The position numbers and the translations under genes are program-made. The notes below the pieces were generated by a model, which had not been told where the DNA came from, did not search any database, and saw only the letters and a program-made list of their open reading frames with translations. This document shows, piece after piece, positions 8,102 through 15,072 of a stretch of DNA of 52,898 nt. The DNA is from Acidobacteriota bacterium (GTDB lineage: Bacteria; Acidobacteriota; Vicinamibacteria; Vicinamibacterales; CAVVIG01), in assembly GCA_003222535.1 (NCBI GenBank), contig QHWJ01000230.1:1-52898 (forward strand), in the 5' to 3' direction. Every line of letters begins with the position of its first letter. The stretch's first letter is position 1.

Positions 8102-8980
8102 ATGATGACGATTACGGCCGATCAAGTGAAGAAGCTTCGCGACCAGACCGGCGCGGGGATGATGGAGTGCAAGACGGCGCTCACCGAGGCGAGCGGCGAC
8201 TTCGAGGTGGCGAACACGATTCTCCGCAAGCGAGGGCTGGCGTCCGCGGCCAAGAGGGCCGGGCGGGCCGCAAGCGAGGGGCTGATCGGCCACCGCGTGT
8301 CCGCCGACCACTCGGTGGGCACGCTGGTCGAGGTCAATTGCGAGTCGGATTTCGTGGCGCGCACGCCGGACTTCCAGCAGCTGGTCGAGGACGTCCTCAC
8401 GGAGATCGAGAAGGCGGGCGAGTCGGCGGGGGACGGCTGGCTGAAGGATCCGAATGGACCGATCCCGAAGCTCGTCGCCGCGAAGATCGCCAAACTCGGC
8501 GAGAACATGGCGGTGCCCCGGCTCGTACGCTACGCCGGTCGGGGTTACGTCGGCCAGTACATCCACACGGGCGGCAAGATTGGCGTCCAGGTGGAGTTCA
8601 GCGGGGTGACGCCGGCCGTGAGCAGCCACGACGAGCTCGCGACATTCGTCAAGGAAATCGCCATGCAGATCGCTGGTGGGGCTGGCGGCCGCGCCGCGTA
8701 CGTGTCCCGGGAGTCGATTCCCGCCGATCTGCTGGAGAAGGAGAGGGCCATCTATCGGGCACAGATGGAGAGCTCAGGCAAGCCGCCCAACGTGATCGAC
8801 AAGATCGTGGAAGGCAAGCTCGGCAGCTTCTTTTCCCAGGTCGTCCTCCCCGAGCAGGAGTCGATCCGTGATTCGAAGATGAAGGTCAAGGATGTGATCG
8901 CGGCGGCGAACACAAGGCTCGGCGCCTCGATGTCGGTGACGCGCTTCGTGCGGCTGAAGGTCGGCGAGTCAGCAACCTAG
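8102..8980 (+). CDS. tsf: Elongation factor Ts
   Basis: EF-Ts is the guanine-nucleotide exchange factor for EF-Tu. The 292 residues begin MMTITADQVKKLRDQTGAGMM, the diagnostic N-terminal UBA region, followed by MECKTALTEASGDFEVA, NCESDFVART (the TDFVAR-type EF-Tu contact) and two exchange subdomains up to SVTRFVRLKVGE. Length and domains are complete. It lies 146 bp after rpsB, the canonical neighbour, across a hairpin repeat. Confidence 0.96.
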   Translation: MMTITADQVKKLRDQTGAGMMECKTALTEASGDFEVANTILRKRGLASAAKRAGRAASEGLIGHRVSADHSVGTLVEVNCESDFVARTPDFQQLVEDVLTEIEKAGESAGDGWLKDPNGPIPKLVAAKIAKLGENMAVPRLVRYAGRGYVGQYIHTGGKIGVQVEFSGVTPAVSSHDELATFVKEIAMQIAGGAGGRAAYVSRESIPADLLEKERAIYRAQMESSGKPPNVIDKIVEGKLGSFFSQVVLPEQESIRDSKMKVKDVIAAANTRLGASMSVTRFVRLKVGESAT

Positions 8981-8982
8981 TC

Positions 8983-9065
8983 GATGGCTGATGGCTGATG
9001 GCTGATGGCATATGGTGGATGGGCTGTTCATTGACGATATGCCATTAGCCATCAGCCGTTAGCCC
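8983..9065. repeat. 7-bp-period palindrome (GATGGCT)n between tsf and pyrH
   Basis: GATGGCT is repeated in tandem from 8983 and runs into GGCATATG. The right arm, 9037-9065, reads ATATGCCATTAGCCATCAGCC and onward, with the same 7-bp period in reverse complement. The two arms would fold into a long hairpin. It starts 3 bp after the tsf stop and ends 5 bp before a TATAAT box of pyrH. A second copy of the heptamer occurs at 34164-34193. Confidence 0.75.
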
Positions 9066-9069
9066 TGGC

Positions 9070-9075
9070 TATAAT
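9070..9075 (+). promoter_or_regulatory. TATAAT box close to the pyrH start, possibly leaderless
   Basis: A perfect TATAAT at 9070-9075 ends 8 nt before the GTG start of pyrH at 9084. Transcription would begin at about 9082-9084, at or next to the start codon. There is no Shine-Dalgarno sequence between box and start. No -35 hexamer at normal spacing is seen. Confidence 0.45.
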
Positions 9076-9083
9076 CTGCGTTC

Positions 9084-9809
9084 GTGACCTCCACGCCTGC
9101 CCCCGCCTACAAACGAGTCCTCCTGAAACTTTCCGGCGAAGCCCTCATGGGCGAGGAGACGTACGGCATCGATCCGGCCGTCGCGACCCGGATCGCGCGG
9201 GACGTCGCCGAGATCCAGGGCATGGGTGTCGAGACGGCCATCGTCATCGGCGGCGGGAACATCTTCCGTGGCGTGGCGGCGAGCGCGCGCGGCATGGACC
9301 GTGCGACGGCTGACTACATGGGGATGCTGGCAACCGTCATCAACGCGCTCGCGCTTCAGGATGCGCTCGAGCAGCAGGGCGTCGTGACTCGCGTGGTGAC
9401 CGCGATCGAAATGCGCGCCGTGGCCGAGCCCTTCATCCGCCGCCGGGCCATCCGCCACCTCGAGAAGGGGCGGGTGGTCGTCTTCGGCGCCGGCACAGGA
9501 AACCCGTATTTCAGCACCGACACGGCGGCGGCGCTGCGCGCGATGGAAATCAAGGCCGACGTCATCCTGAAGGGCACGAAGGTCGATGGCATCTACGACG
9601 CCGACCCGATGGTGAAAGCCGATGCGACGCGTTTCGATCGCATTTCGTACCTGCAGGTGATCGAGCAGGGACTGAAGGTGATGGACGCGACCGCCATTTC
9701 CCTCTGCATGGACAACCGGCTGCCGATTGTGGTGTTCAACCTCCGAACGCCGGGCAACATCAAACGCGCGATCGCGGGCGACCCCATCGGGTCGCTCGTC
9801 ACCGCGTAA
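9084..9809 (+). CDS. pyrH: UMP kinase
   Basis: PyrH phosphorylates UMP to UDP in pyrimidine nucleotide synthesis and acts as a hexamer. The 241 residues have [23 protein letters not shown], the [16 protein letters not shown] segment, [23 protein letters not shown] and [14 protein letters not shown], all family hallmarks. GTG start at 9084. It sits in the conserved rpsB-tsf-pyrH-frr order, 15 bp before frr. Confidence 0.96.
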   Translation: MTSTPAPAYKRVLLKLSGEALMGEETYGIDPAVATRIARDVAEIQGMGVETAIVIGGGNIFRGVAASARGMDRATADYMGMLATVINALALQDALEQQGVVTRVVTAIEMRAVAEPFIRRRAIRHLEKGRVVVFGAGTGNPYFSTDTAAALRAMEIKADVILKGTKVDGIYDADPMVKADATRFDRISYLQVIEQGLKVMDATAISLCMDNRLPIVVFNLRTPGNIKRAIAGDPIGSLVTA

Positions 9810-9824
9810 CCCGGAGCGACTGTC

Positions 9825-10394
9825 ATGGATGTGATCGACCTGAAAGGATTGTTCGTCGAAGTCAACAAGCGGATGAAGACTGCGCTCGACCACCTCCAGC
9901 ACGAGTTCGCCGGCGTCCGGACCGGCCGCGCCTCCGTCACGATTCTGGACGGCGTGCACGTCGAGGCGTACGGCACGAAAGTGCCGCTCAATCAGGTCGC
10001 CGGTCTGTCGATTCCCGAGCCGACGCTGATCGTGGCGCAGCCATTCGATCCGTCGCAGATCGGCGCGATCGAAAAGGCGATTCGCGCGGCAGGGCTGGGG
10101 CTGAATCCCTCGAACGACGGCAAGGTGGTGCGTATTCCGTTGCCGGCCCTCACCGAAGAGCGCCGCAAAGAGCTCTCGCGTCTCGTGCACAAACTGAGCG
10201 AGGAGGGCCGCAACAGCATCCGCCAGGTGCGGCGCGACGCCAACGAAAGGCTCAAGAAACTGCTCAAGGACCACGGGATCTCCGAAGACGACGAGAAGAA
10301 GGGCCTCGACGAGGTGCAGAAAATCACCGACAGCCACATCCGGAACATCGACGACCTGCAGAAGAAAAAGGACGGCGAACTGCTCGGCAAGTAA
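9825..10394 (+). CDS. frr: Ribosome recycling factor
   Basis: RRF splits post-termination ribosomes together with EF-G. The 189-residue protein shows RMKTALDHLQHEFAGVRTGRAS, LNQVAGLSIPEPTLIVAQPFD, IEKAIRAAGLGLNPSNDGKVVRIPLPALTEERRKEL and the C-terminal helical RRDANERLKKLLKDHGISEDDEKK. It is complete and normal in length, and is the last gene of the translation block. Confidence 0.96.
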   Translation: MDVIDLKGLFVEVNKRMKTALDHLQHEFAGVRTGRASVTILDGVHVEAYGTKVPLNQVAGLSIPEPTLIVAQPFDPSQIGAIEKAIRAAGLGLNPSNDGKVVRIPLPALTEERRKELSRLVHKLSEEGRNSIRQVRRDANERLKKLLKDHGISEDDEKKGLDEVQKITDSHIRNIDDLQKKKDGELLGK

Positions 10395-10426
10395 GAAGTA
10401 AGAAGACTTCCGACTTCAGACTTTCT

Positions 10427-11614
10427 ATGTCCTTCTTCACCCATCTCGAATGCTCCGTCCCGTGCGGAGCGCCGACGCTCGATCCGAGCCAGCGCCACCA
10501 TTTGTGCGCGTGCGGCGCCCCCCTGCTCGCCCGGTACGACCTCGCCGCGGCGCGTTCGTGGTCCCGCGACAGCCTGGTGGGACGCGACCCCAACATGTGG
10601 CGGTATCGCGAGCTGATGCCGCTGTTCGACGGCGAGGCGCCGGTCACGCTCGGCGAGGGGTTCACGCCGCTGTTTCACGCGCGCGCGCTCGGCGCGACGC
10701 TCGGTCTCAATCGTCTGTTCATCAAGGACGAATCGCTGAACCCGACGAACTCGTTCAAGGCCCGCGGTCAGTCGGCGGCGATCACGCGCGCGAAATACCT
10801 CGGCGCCCGGACGATCGCGCTGCCGACCGCGGGCAACGCCGGCAACGCCGCCGCGGCGTACTCGGCCGCGGCCGGGCTCTCGTGCGAGGTGTTCATCCCC
10901 GGGGACGCCAAGCGTGCGTTCATCGACGAGTGCCGGCTGTATGGCGCGAACGTCACGCTGGTCGACGGCTTGATTACCGACGCCGGACGCACGGCCGCCG
11001 AACGCGGCGCGCCTCTCGGCTGGTACGACGTGTCGACGCTCAAGGAGCCGTATCGCATCGAAGGCAAGAAAACGATGGCCTACGAGCTCGCGGAGCAGAT
11101 GGACTGGCGCTGGCCGGACTGGATCGTGTACCCGACCGGCGGCGGCACCGGCATGGTCGGCATGTGGAAGGCCTTCGACGAGATCGAGCGGATCGGCTGG
11201 ATCGATCCGGGCCGGCGGCCGAGAATGGTGTCGGTTCAGGCCGAGAACTGCGCCCCGATCGTGCGCGCGTTTCAACTGGGCGCGGAGAAAGCGCAGCCGT
11301 GGGAAGCCGCGTCGACGCTGGCCGACGGCCTGCGCGTGCCGCGCGCCATCGGCGACTTCCTGATCCTGCGCGCGATCCGTGAGAGCGGCGGCACGGCGCT
11401 CTCGGTATCCGATCCGTCGATGGTGGATGGCATGCTCGCGATCGGCGCGTACGAAGGCGTCAGCGCCGCGCCGGAAGGCGGCGCGGCGTTCGTCGCGATT
11501 CAGCGGCTCGCCGCCGACGGATCGATCAGGCCGGACGATTCAGTCGTCCTCTTCAACACCGGCGGCGCCCTCAAATACCTCGACGTGCTCAGCCATCATG
11601 CAGCAGCCACATGA
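10427..11614 (+). CDS. thrC: Threonine synthase (fold-type II PLP enzyme)
   Basis: Predicted to convert O-phosphohomoserine to threonine. The N-terminus (about 8-40) has a Cys-rich zinc-ribbon-like stretch (LECSVPCGAP, CACGAPL), as in ThrC of the long class. The PLP Schiff-base Lys lies in NPTNSFKARGQ. The phosphate-binding loop is PTAGNAGNAAAAYSAAAG, and TGGGTGMVGMWKAF also matches. Length 395 is typical. It starts 32 bp after frr and probably forms its own or a read-through unit. Threonine dehydratase-like enzymes share the fold, but the Cys-rich N-terminus and overall pattern favour ThrC. Confidence 0.85.
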   Translation: MSFFTHLECSVPCGAPTLDPSQRHHLCACGAPLLARYDLAAARSWSRDSLVGRDPNMWRYRELMPLFDGEAPVTLGEGFTPLFHARALGATLGLNRLFIKDESLNPTNSFKARGQSAAITRAKYLGARTIALPTAGNAGNAAAAYSAAAGLSCEVFIPGDAKRAFIDECRLYGANVTLVDGLITDAGRTAAERGAPLGWYDVSTLKEPYRIEGKKTMAYELAEQMDWRWPDWIVYPTGGGTGMVGMWKAFDEIERIGWIDPGRRPRMVSVQAENCAPIVRAFQLGAEKAQPWEAASTLADGLRVPRAIGDFLILRAIRESGGTALSVSDPSMVDGMLAIGAYEGVSAAPEGGAAFVAIQRLAADGSIRPDDSVVLFNTGGALKYLDVLSHHAAAT

Positions 11615-11691
11615 GCGTGCTTTCGTCTCAGTCCCACGTCTCTGGTTGGCGACGCTTCATTGTCACGCTGTTATCGCACCCACGGGTTTGA

Positions 11692-11910
11692 CCACAGAGC
11701 TCACAGAGTCACTGAGGTCGGAGCGCACGCAGCAGACACCAACGCGTCGCCGGTCGGCCGGCATCGCCGGCCGACACGCCCGCGCCGGAAGAACGGCGGG
11801 AACGCAAGCGAATCGTTCGGGAGCCGCTTGTGTTCCCGCCGCTCTTCAGGCGCGGTGCCGCTGCAGCGCGGCGGCGACGCGTGCGGCTCTGTGTCTCTGT
11901 GTCTCGGTGG
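11692..11910. repeat. 219-bp nested palindromic element with CACAGAG ends
   Basis: The outer left end CCACAGAG-CTCACAGAG has a 9-bp period. The outer right end is CTCTGTGTCTCTGTGTCTCGGTGG, its approximate reverse complement. Inside are CGCGTCGCCG (from 11743) versus CGGCGACGCG (to ~11881), a perfect 10-bp hairpin GTCGGCCGGC-ATC-GCCGGCCGAC, and an inner pair AACGGCGGGAAC / GTTCCCGCCG flanking the centre near 11815. The whole folds as one multi-branched structure. It fills the convergent gap between thrC and pfkA. It may be a mobile element, an RNA or both; no coding is supported. Confidence 0.7.
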
Positions 11911-11950
11911 CTGCATTCCAAACAGGTGCGCTTTCTCCACAACTCCCGGT

Positions 11951-13033
11951 TCAGTCTCCAAACGTGATGCCGAGGGCCTTCCCGGTCAGCAGGAGATCGA
12001 AATCCATCGGCACGGTCTTCGTCTTCCCGACGACTTCGTCCAGCCGCCGCGCGACGATGTCGGGTGGAGCATACGCGACCATCGTGCCGAATTCGCCCCG
12101 CTTCAGGAGCTCGACGGCCTTGCCCCCGAATCGTGTCGCGAGGACGCGATCGAAGCTCGTCGGCGCGCCGCCGCGCTGCAGGTGACCGAGCACGACGGAC
12201 CGCGTCTCCTTCCCCGTTTCCCTGGCCAGCGCCTCGCAAACCTTGGCGCCGACCCCGCCGAGCCGCTCGGCAAATCCCCCGTGCGCTTCCTCGATCAGCG
12301 CGAGCGTCCCGCCTTTCGGAAACGCGCCTTCGGCGACCACCACAATGCTGAACTTCGCACCCCACTTGTCGCGCTCGCGCAACCGCTCGGCGACGGCGCC
12401 GATATCGAAGGGAATCTCCGGAATCAGAATGGCGTCCGCGCCTCCCGCGATGCCGGCGTACAGCGCAATCCATCCGGCGTAGCGCCCCATCACTTCGACG
12501 ACGAGAATCCGCTTGTGCGCTTCAGCGGTCGTGTGCAGGCGATCGATCGCGTCGGTCGCGAAATCGACGGCCGTGTCGAAACCGAAGCAGTTCGCCGTGC
12601 CGACGATGTCGTTGTCGATCGTCTTCGGCACGCCGACGACGGGGATGCCGCGCTCGAAGAACTTGTGTCCGATCGCGAGGGTGCCGTCGCCGCCGATCAC
12701 GATCAGCGCGTCGAGCTCCATCTTGTAAAACATCTCGCAGACGCGATCCGAGTAGTCGAGCGGGCCCTCCGAGGTCGCCACCAGGTGATGGAACGGATCG
12801 CCGCGATTGACGGTGCCGAGGATGGTGCCGCCGAGGCGGAGGATGCCCGTGACGTCGCGCGGCGTCAGGACGCGCGAACGATCCGGCTCGAGGAGGCCGT
12901 CGAAGCTGTCTTCGAGGCCAAGGCACTCGATGCCGCTGTTCCACGAGGACTTCACGGCGGCGCGGATGACGGCGTTCAGGCCGGGCGCGTCCCCGCCGCC
13001 GGTGAGGATGCCGATGCGCTTCATCGTCGACAT
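11951..13033 (-). CDS. pfkA: 6-phosphofructokinase
   Basis: Phosphorylates fructose 6-phosphate to fructose 1,6-bisphosphate in glycolysis. The 360 residues show RIGILTGGGDAPGLNAVIRA (nucleotide site), VIGGDGTLAIG, GVPKTIDNDIVGTANCFGFDTAV, VEVMGRYAGWIAL, EGAFPKGGTLAL and LGHLQRGGAPTSFDRVLATR. The GGDG motif usually indicates ATP use, while PKTIDND with its Lys is shared with the PPi/group III enzymes, so the phosphoryl donor is not settled by sequence alone. ATG at 13031-13033 is chosen, with a second ATG at 13022-13024. A TACACT box lies 6 nt before the first ATG. Confidence 0.92.
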   Translation of the reverse strand: MSTMKRIGILTGGGDAPGLNAVIRAAVKSSWNSGIECLGLEDSFDGLLEPDRSRVLTPRDVTGILRLGGTILGTVNRGDPFHHLVATSEGPLDYSDRVCEMFYKMELDALIVIGGDGTLAIGHKFFERGIPVVGVPKTIDNDIVGTANCFGFDTAVDFATDAIDRLHTTAEAHKRILVVEVMGRYAGWIALYAGIAGGADAILIPEIPFDIGAVAERLRERDKWGAKFSIVVVAEGAFPKGGTLALIEEAHGGFAERLGGVGAKVCEALARETGKETRSVVLGHLQRGGAPTSFDRVLATRFGGKAVELLKRGEFGTMVAYAPPDIVARRLDEVVGKTKTVPMDFDLLLTGKALGITFGD

Positions 13034-13068
13034 CGTTCGAGTGTAGCAGGAAGAGCGGCGAGGCTGCG

Positions 13069-13097
13069 TTGCGGCGGCTGAGGTCGCATGGTACAAT
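13069..13097 (+). promoter_or_regulatory. Promoter of tRNA-Ala
   Basis: TTGCGG at 13069-13074 and TACAAT at 13092-13097 are 17 bp apart. The expected start is near 13104, 9 nt before the mature 5' end of the tRNA. It lies divergent to pfkA. Confidence 0.6.
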
Positions 13098-13112
13098 CGG
13101 GGCTTGCTTCGT

Positions 13113-13188
<76 letters not shown>

Positions 13189-13204
13189 GTGTTTCCCTCA
13201 TGGT

Positions 13205-13234
13205 CCGACGCGATCTGAACGCCGATCGCGTCGG
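13205..13234 (+). terminator. Hairpin downstream of tRNA-Ala
   Basis: CCGACGCGATC (13205-13215) and GATCGCGTCGG (13224-13234) form a perfect 11-bp stem with an 8-nt loop, 17 bp after the tRNA. No U run follows, so it is either a weak terminator or a 3'-processing boundary. The stretch from here to 13425 contains no other gene I can support. Confidence 0.45.
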
Positions 13235-13425
13235 CACCTTCCGGCGCTGACCGTCACCTTTCGCCACTCTTCACTCCCGCCCGGCTCCCGCCCGCCAGGT
13301 GGTTCAGCGCCAGGCCGGCCCCGCTCCTGCAGGTGCGTCGCCGCGGCGCCCGTGCTCTCGATCGTCAGCAGACGCCTCTCAGTTCCTGCTGTCAATTGAA
13401 ATCGGTTTCGGTTATGCTTCTTTTC

Positions 13426-13617
13426 ATGTCACGGAAAGCCCCACCTCCTCGCGCCGTCGCGCTCCCCTCAGCCAGCGAGATCCGCGCCGCGGCCGGGATC
13501 CTCGGTCGGAAAGGCGGACGGATCGGCGGCCGTTCGCGCTCCCCCGCAAAAATCGCCTCGGCCCGCGAAAACGGGAAGCTCGGCGGCCGGCCGCGCACAA
13601 AGACACGGAGTCTCTGA
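13426..13617 (+). CDS. Basic AT-hook-like peptide, first unit of the array
   Basis: A 63-residue, strongly basic protein. It contains two related motifs: GRKGGRIGGRSRS (about 31-43) and ENGKLGGRPRTK (about 49-60). The second resembles an AT-hook core (GRP flanked by basic residues), which binds the minor groove of AT-rich DNA. The same ENGKLGGRPR motif recurs in two micro-frames at 13829 and 14104. The stop lies 2 bp before the next start. An ATG at 13414 would add four residues. Function is unknown; nucleic-acid binding is an inference from composition and motif. Confidence 0.55.
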   Translation: MSRKAPPPRAVALPSASEIRAAAGILGRKGGRIGGRSRSPAKIASARENGKLGGRPRTKTRSL

Positions 13618-13619
13618 CG

Positions 13620-13832
13620 ATGCCGCATCCGGAGGTCGCCCGGCTTCTCCACACGATGTTCGACGCGAACAACACGGCGTTCGCGGCGCTGCGGCGCGCG
13701 AATACCGCGATGGGGGCCGCGAATGCGTCCATGGGGGAAGCCATCCAAGCGCACGACGACGCGATTCAGGCGGCGCTGGTCGCGAACCAGGCCGCGATCG
13801 ACGTCTTGAACGCGCTGAGCAAAGACCAGTGA
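13620..13832 (+). CDS. Small Ala-rich helical protein A of the array
   Basis: A 70-residue protein predicted to be one or two amphipathic helices, with no Cys, Trp or Tyr. The C-terminal half (IQAALVANQAAIDVLNAL) aligns closely with that of protein C at 14187 (IDAALAANRAALELLNQL), so the two are paralogues. No signal peptide or membrane segment. It starts 2 bp after the basic peptide gene and ends overlapping the next micro-frame by 4 bp (GTGA), so the units are packed as an operon. I do not recognise the family. An oligomerising coiled coil is plausible. Confidence 0.6.
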   Translation: MPHPEVARLLHTMFDANNTAFAALRRANTAMGAANASMGEAIQAHDDAIQAALVANQAAIDVLNALSKDQ

Positions 13833-13888
13833 CCGCGGCCCGCCACAACGGGAAGCTCGGCGGCCGGCCGCGCAAGCAGGAAAAGTAA
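13829..13888 (+). CDS. Micro-frame with AT-hook-like motif, second unit
   Basis: GTG at 13829 overlaps the stop of protein A (GTGA) and reads 19 codons (residues MTAARHNGKLGGRPRKQEK) to a TAA that overlaps the ATG of protein B (TAATG). The motif NGKLGGRPRK matches the tail of the peptide at 13426. Overlaps on both sides support translation, but the frame is so short that it could also be a residue of a decayed copy or a non-coding DNA repeat. Confidence 0.4.
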   Translation: MTAARHNGKLGGRPRKQEK

Positions 13889-14103
13889 TGGATCAGGGAC
13901 TGCACCAGATTCTGACGGATCTCTCGGCCGCGCAGACCGCGCTGCGGCGCTCGTCGTTGGCGTTTGATGGCACCGTGGCGGGCGCACGCGCGACGCTCGA
14001 GGCACTCGCCGCGGCGAACCAGGCGCAGGGCGAGGCGATGGACGCGGTCATCGGCGCGACCGAAAAGGCGCTGCGGCTGTTCACGGCGACTGATCGGCAC
14101 TGA
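13888..14103 (+). CDS. Small Ala-rich helical protein B of the array
   Basis: A 71-residue, alpha-helical, Ala-rich protein (LHQILTDLSAAQTALRRSS, then TLEALAAANQAQGEAMDAVI). It resembles proteins A and C in length, composition and hydrophobic spacing, but is the most diverged of the three. Its ATG overlaps the stop of the micro-frame before it by 1 bp, and the next frame begins straight after its stop. No known domain recognised. Role unknown. Confidence 0.6.
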   Translation: MDQGLHQILTDLSAAQTALRRSSLAFDGTVAGARATLEALAAANQAQGEAMDAVIGATEKALRLFTATDRH

Positions 14104-14190
14104 TTGTCGTCCTTCCCCACCAAAGTCGCCGCCGTGCGCGAAAACGGGAAACTCGGCGGCCGGCCGCGCAAGAGGAAGGCGCGGGCATGA
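14104..14190 (+). CDS. Micro-frame with AT-hook-like motif, third unit
   Basis: TTG at 14104, directly after the stop of protein B, reads 28 residues ending RENGKLGGRPRKRKARA. The stop overlaps the ATG of protein C (ATGA). Its segment FPTKVAAVRENGKLGGRPR parallels SPAKIASARENGKLGGRPR of the peptide at 13426, so it is a shortened homologue of that gene. Start codon use is uncertain; an internal GTG at 14134 is an alternative. Confidence 0.45.
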   Translation: MSSFPTKVAAVRENGKLGGRPRKRKARA

Positions 14191-14411
14191 TCGACCCGGA
14201 CATTCGCAAACGACTCCAAGCGATTCTCACGGCGCACGATGACGCCTTCCGCGCCCTGCGCGCTGCGGATGATGCCGTGGGCGACGGCAACGGCGCCCTG
14301 CGTCTCCTCATCGACGCCCAGGCGCGGGTGATTGACACCCACCGGGTCGCGATCGACGCGGCGCTCGCGGCGAATCGCGCCGCGTTGGAATTGCTGAATC
14401 AACTGGAATAA
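14187..14411 (+). CDS. Small Ala-rich helical protein C of the array
   Basis: A 74-residue protein beginning MIDPDIRKRLQAILTAHDD, with heptad-like spacing of Leu/Ile/Ala throughout and the C-terminal AIDAALAANRAALELLNQLE. It is a paralogue of protein A. Start overlaps the upstream micro-frame (ATGA). It is the last clear member of the array. No recognised function. Confidence 0.6.
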   Translation: MIDPDIRKRLQAILTAHDDAFRALRAADDAVGDGNGALRLLIDAQARVIDTHRVAIDAALAANRAALELLNQLE

Positions 14412-14420
14412 GGGCCGACC

Positions 14421-14693
14421 ATGACACTGGATGAGATCCTCGACTGGCAGGAGCAGATGGGGACACGACTCCGGCGCTACGGCGGCACCCTGATCACCGT
14501 GGCCGGCTGCGACACGGTGCAACCCGTCGACGCGAACGACAACGCCCGCCGTCGCTTCCAGTATCGCGGCGGCGGCGGCCTCCGTCAAAGCGATCGAAGG
14601 CGCGGTGGTCACCGCGAACACCGCCAGCACGAGGCGCGCGAAACGTGGCGTTCGACGGTTGAGAGGCACGAGCGGAGTAGATTACATAATTAG
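14421..14693 (+). CDS. Possible fourth small protein at the end of the array
   Basis: ATG at 14421 lies 9 bp after protein C. The first ~48 residues (MTLDEILDWQEQMGTRLRRY...) look protein-like. The rest (GGGGLRQSDRRRGGHREHRQHE) is Arg/Gly/His-rich and looks out of frame. In another frame the same DNA reads an Ala-rich helix (VASSIAAAAASVKAIEGAVV) like those of the array, so a frameshifted gene is possible. Weak call. Confidence 0.25.
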   Translation: MTLDEILDWQEQMGTRLRRYGGTLITVAGCDTVQPVDANDNARRRFQYRGGGGLRQSDRRRGGHREHRQHEARETWRSTVERHERSRLHN

Positions 14694-14709
14694 CACAATA
14701 GCTAATTAT
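14686..14709. terminator. AT-rich inverted repeat, probable bidirectional terminator
   Basis: ATAATTAGC (14686-14694) and GCTAATTAT (14701-14709) are a perfect 9-bp inverted repeat with a 6-nt loop. It lies between the array and the convergent gene at 14706 and overlaps that gene's stop codon. The AT content is striking in this GC-rich DNA. It could also be an AT-rich binding site for the AT-hook-like peptides. Confidence 0.5.
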
Positions 14710-15044
14710 CGGAGTGCGTGGCGGCGGGCGGCGTCAGCCCACGGCCGATCGTAGTTGAGGCGAAACAGGTCGATGACGGCGGGAACATCCGTCGCGTCGC
14801 GGATGTAGTAGCTCACCCAGCCGGACTCGGCGTGGATGTGATGCGGCTCGGCCCTGCCAGCCCGGACCAGCTCCTCTCTCACCCGCACGGGGAACGGCAG
14901 ATCGGCAAGGCGATTGCCATGCAGATGCCCGAGCTCGCGGCGGCCCACCCTGAACTCAATCCCGCCGAAACGATGGAGGTTGACGGTGACGCCTTCCCAC
15001 CCGGCGACCGCGCGCTCGATTTGTGCGGCAATTGAATCGTCCAT
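14706..15044 (-). CDS. Luciferase-domain (DUF5519-like) protein
   Basis: A 112-residue protein with the pattern GWEGVTVNLHRFGGIEFRVGRRELGHLHGNRLADLPFPVRVRE and a C-terminal HHIHAESGWVSYYIR, characteristic of the small 'luciferase domain' (DUF5519) family of unknown function. The His-rich centre may bind a ligand or metal. ATG at 15042-15044 is chosen for normal family length. An ATG at 15072-15074 and a GTG at 15078-15080 would add 10-12 residues and overlap the divergent gene's start. Confidence 0.7.
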   Translation of the reverse strand: MDDSIAAQIERAVAGWEGVTVNLHRFGGIEFRVGRRELGHLHGNRLADLPFPVRVREELVRAGRAEPHHIHAESGWVSYYIRDATDVPAVIDLFRLNYDRPWADAARRHALR

Positions 15045-15072
15045 GGTGCTTTCGGCGACAATGGGCTCGGTC

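Larger units (their letters stand above)
13564..14170 (+). repeat. Three near-identical 34-bp direct repeats (GKLGGRPR-encoding)
   Basis: Copies lie at 13564-13597, 13841-13874 and 14137-14170, spaced 277 and 296 bp apart. Copies 1 and 3 differ at one base (G/A in the AAG/AAA codon), and copy 2 differs from copy 1 at two. All contain AACGGGAA and the palindromic core GGCCGGCC. Each encodes NGKLGGRPR and ends shortly before a helical-protein gene. DNA identity is far higher than in the genes between them. Confidence 0.85.

Noticed and set aside
9030-9036. TTGACG as -35 of pyrH
   Set aside because: It lies about 31 bp from the TATAAT box, far outside normal spacing, and inside the loop of the palindrome.
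11660-13081. A 473-codon plus-strand open frame
   Set aside because: It is antisense to pfkA, whose motifs are complete. Its translation is Arg/His-rich and lacks any family pattern.
13564-14170. CRISPR array
   Set aside because: Three direct repeats of 34 bp were considered, but the intervals are about 240-260 bp, differ in length, carry coding sequence and no cas genes are present.
13893-14669. Minus-strand 258-codon frame beginning MPLNRRTPRFARLVLAVFAV
   Set aside because: The start looks like a signal peptide, but the rest is antisense to the small-protein array and shows no consistent pattern.
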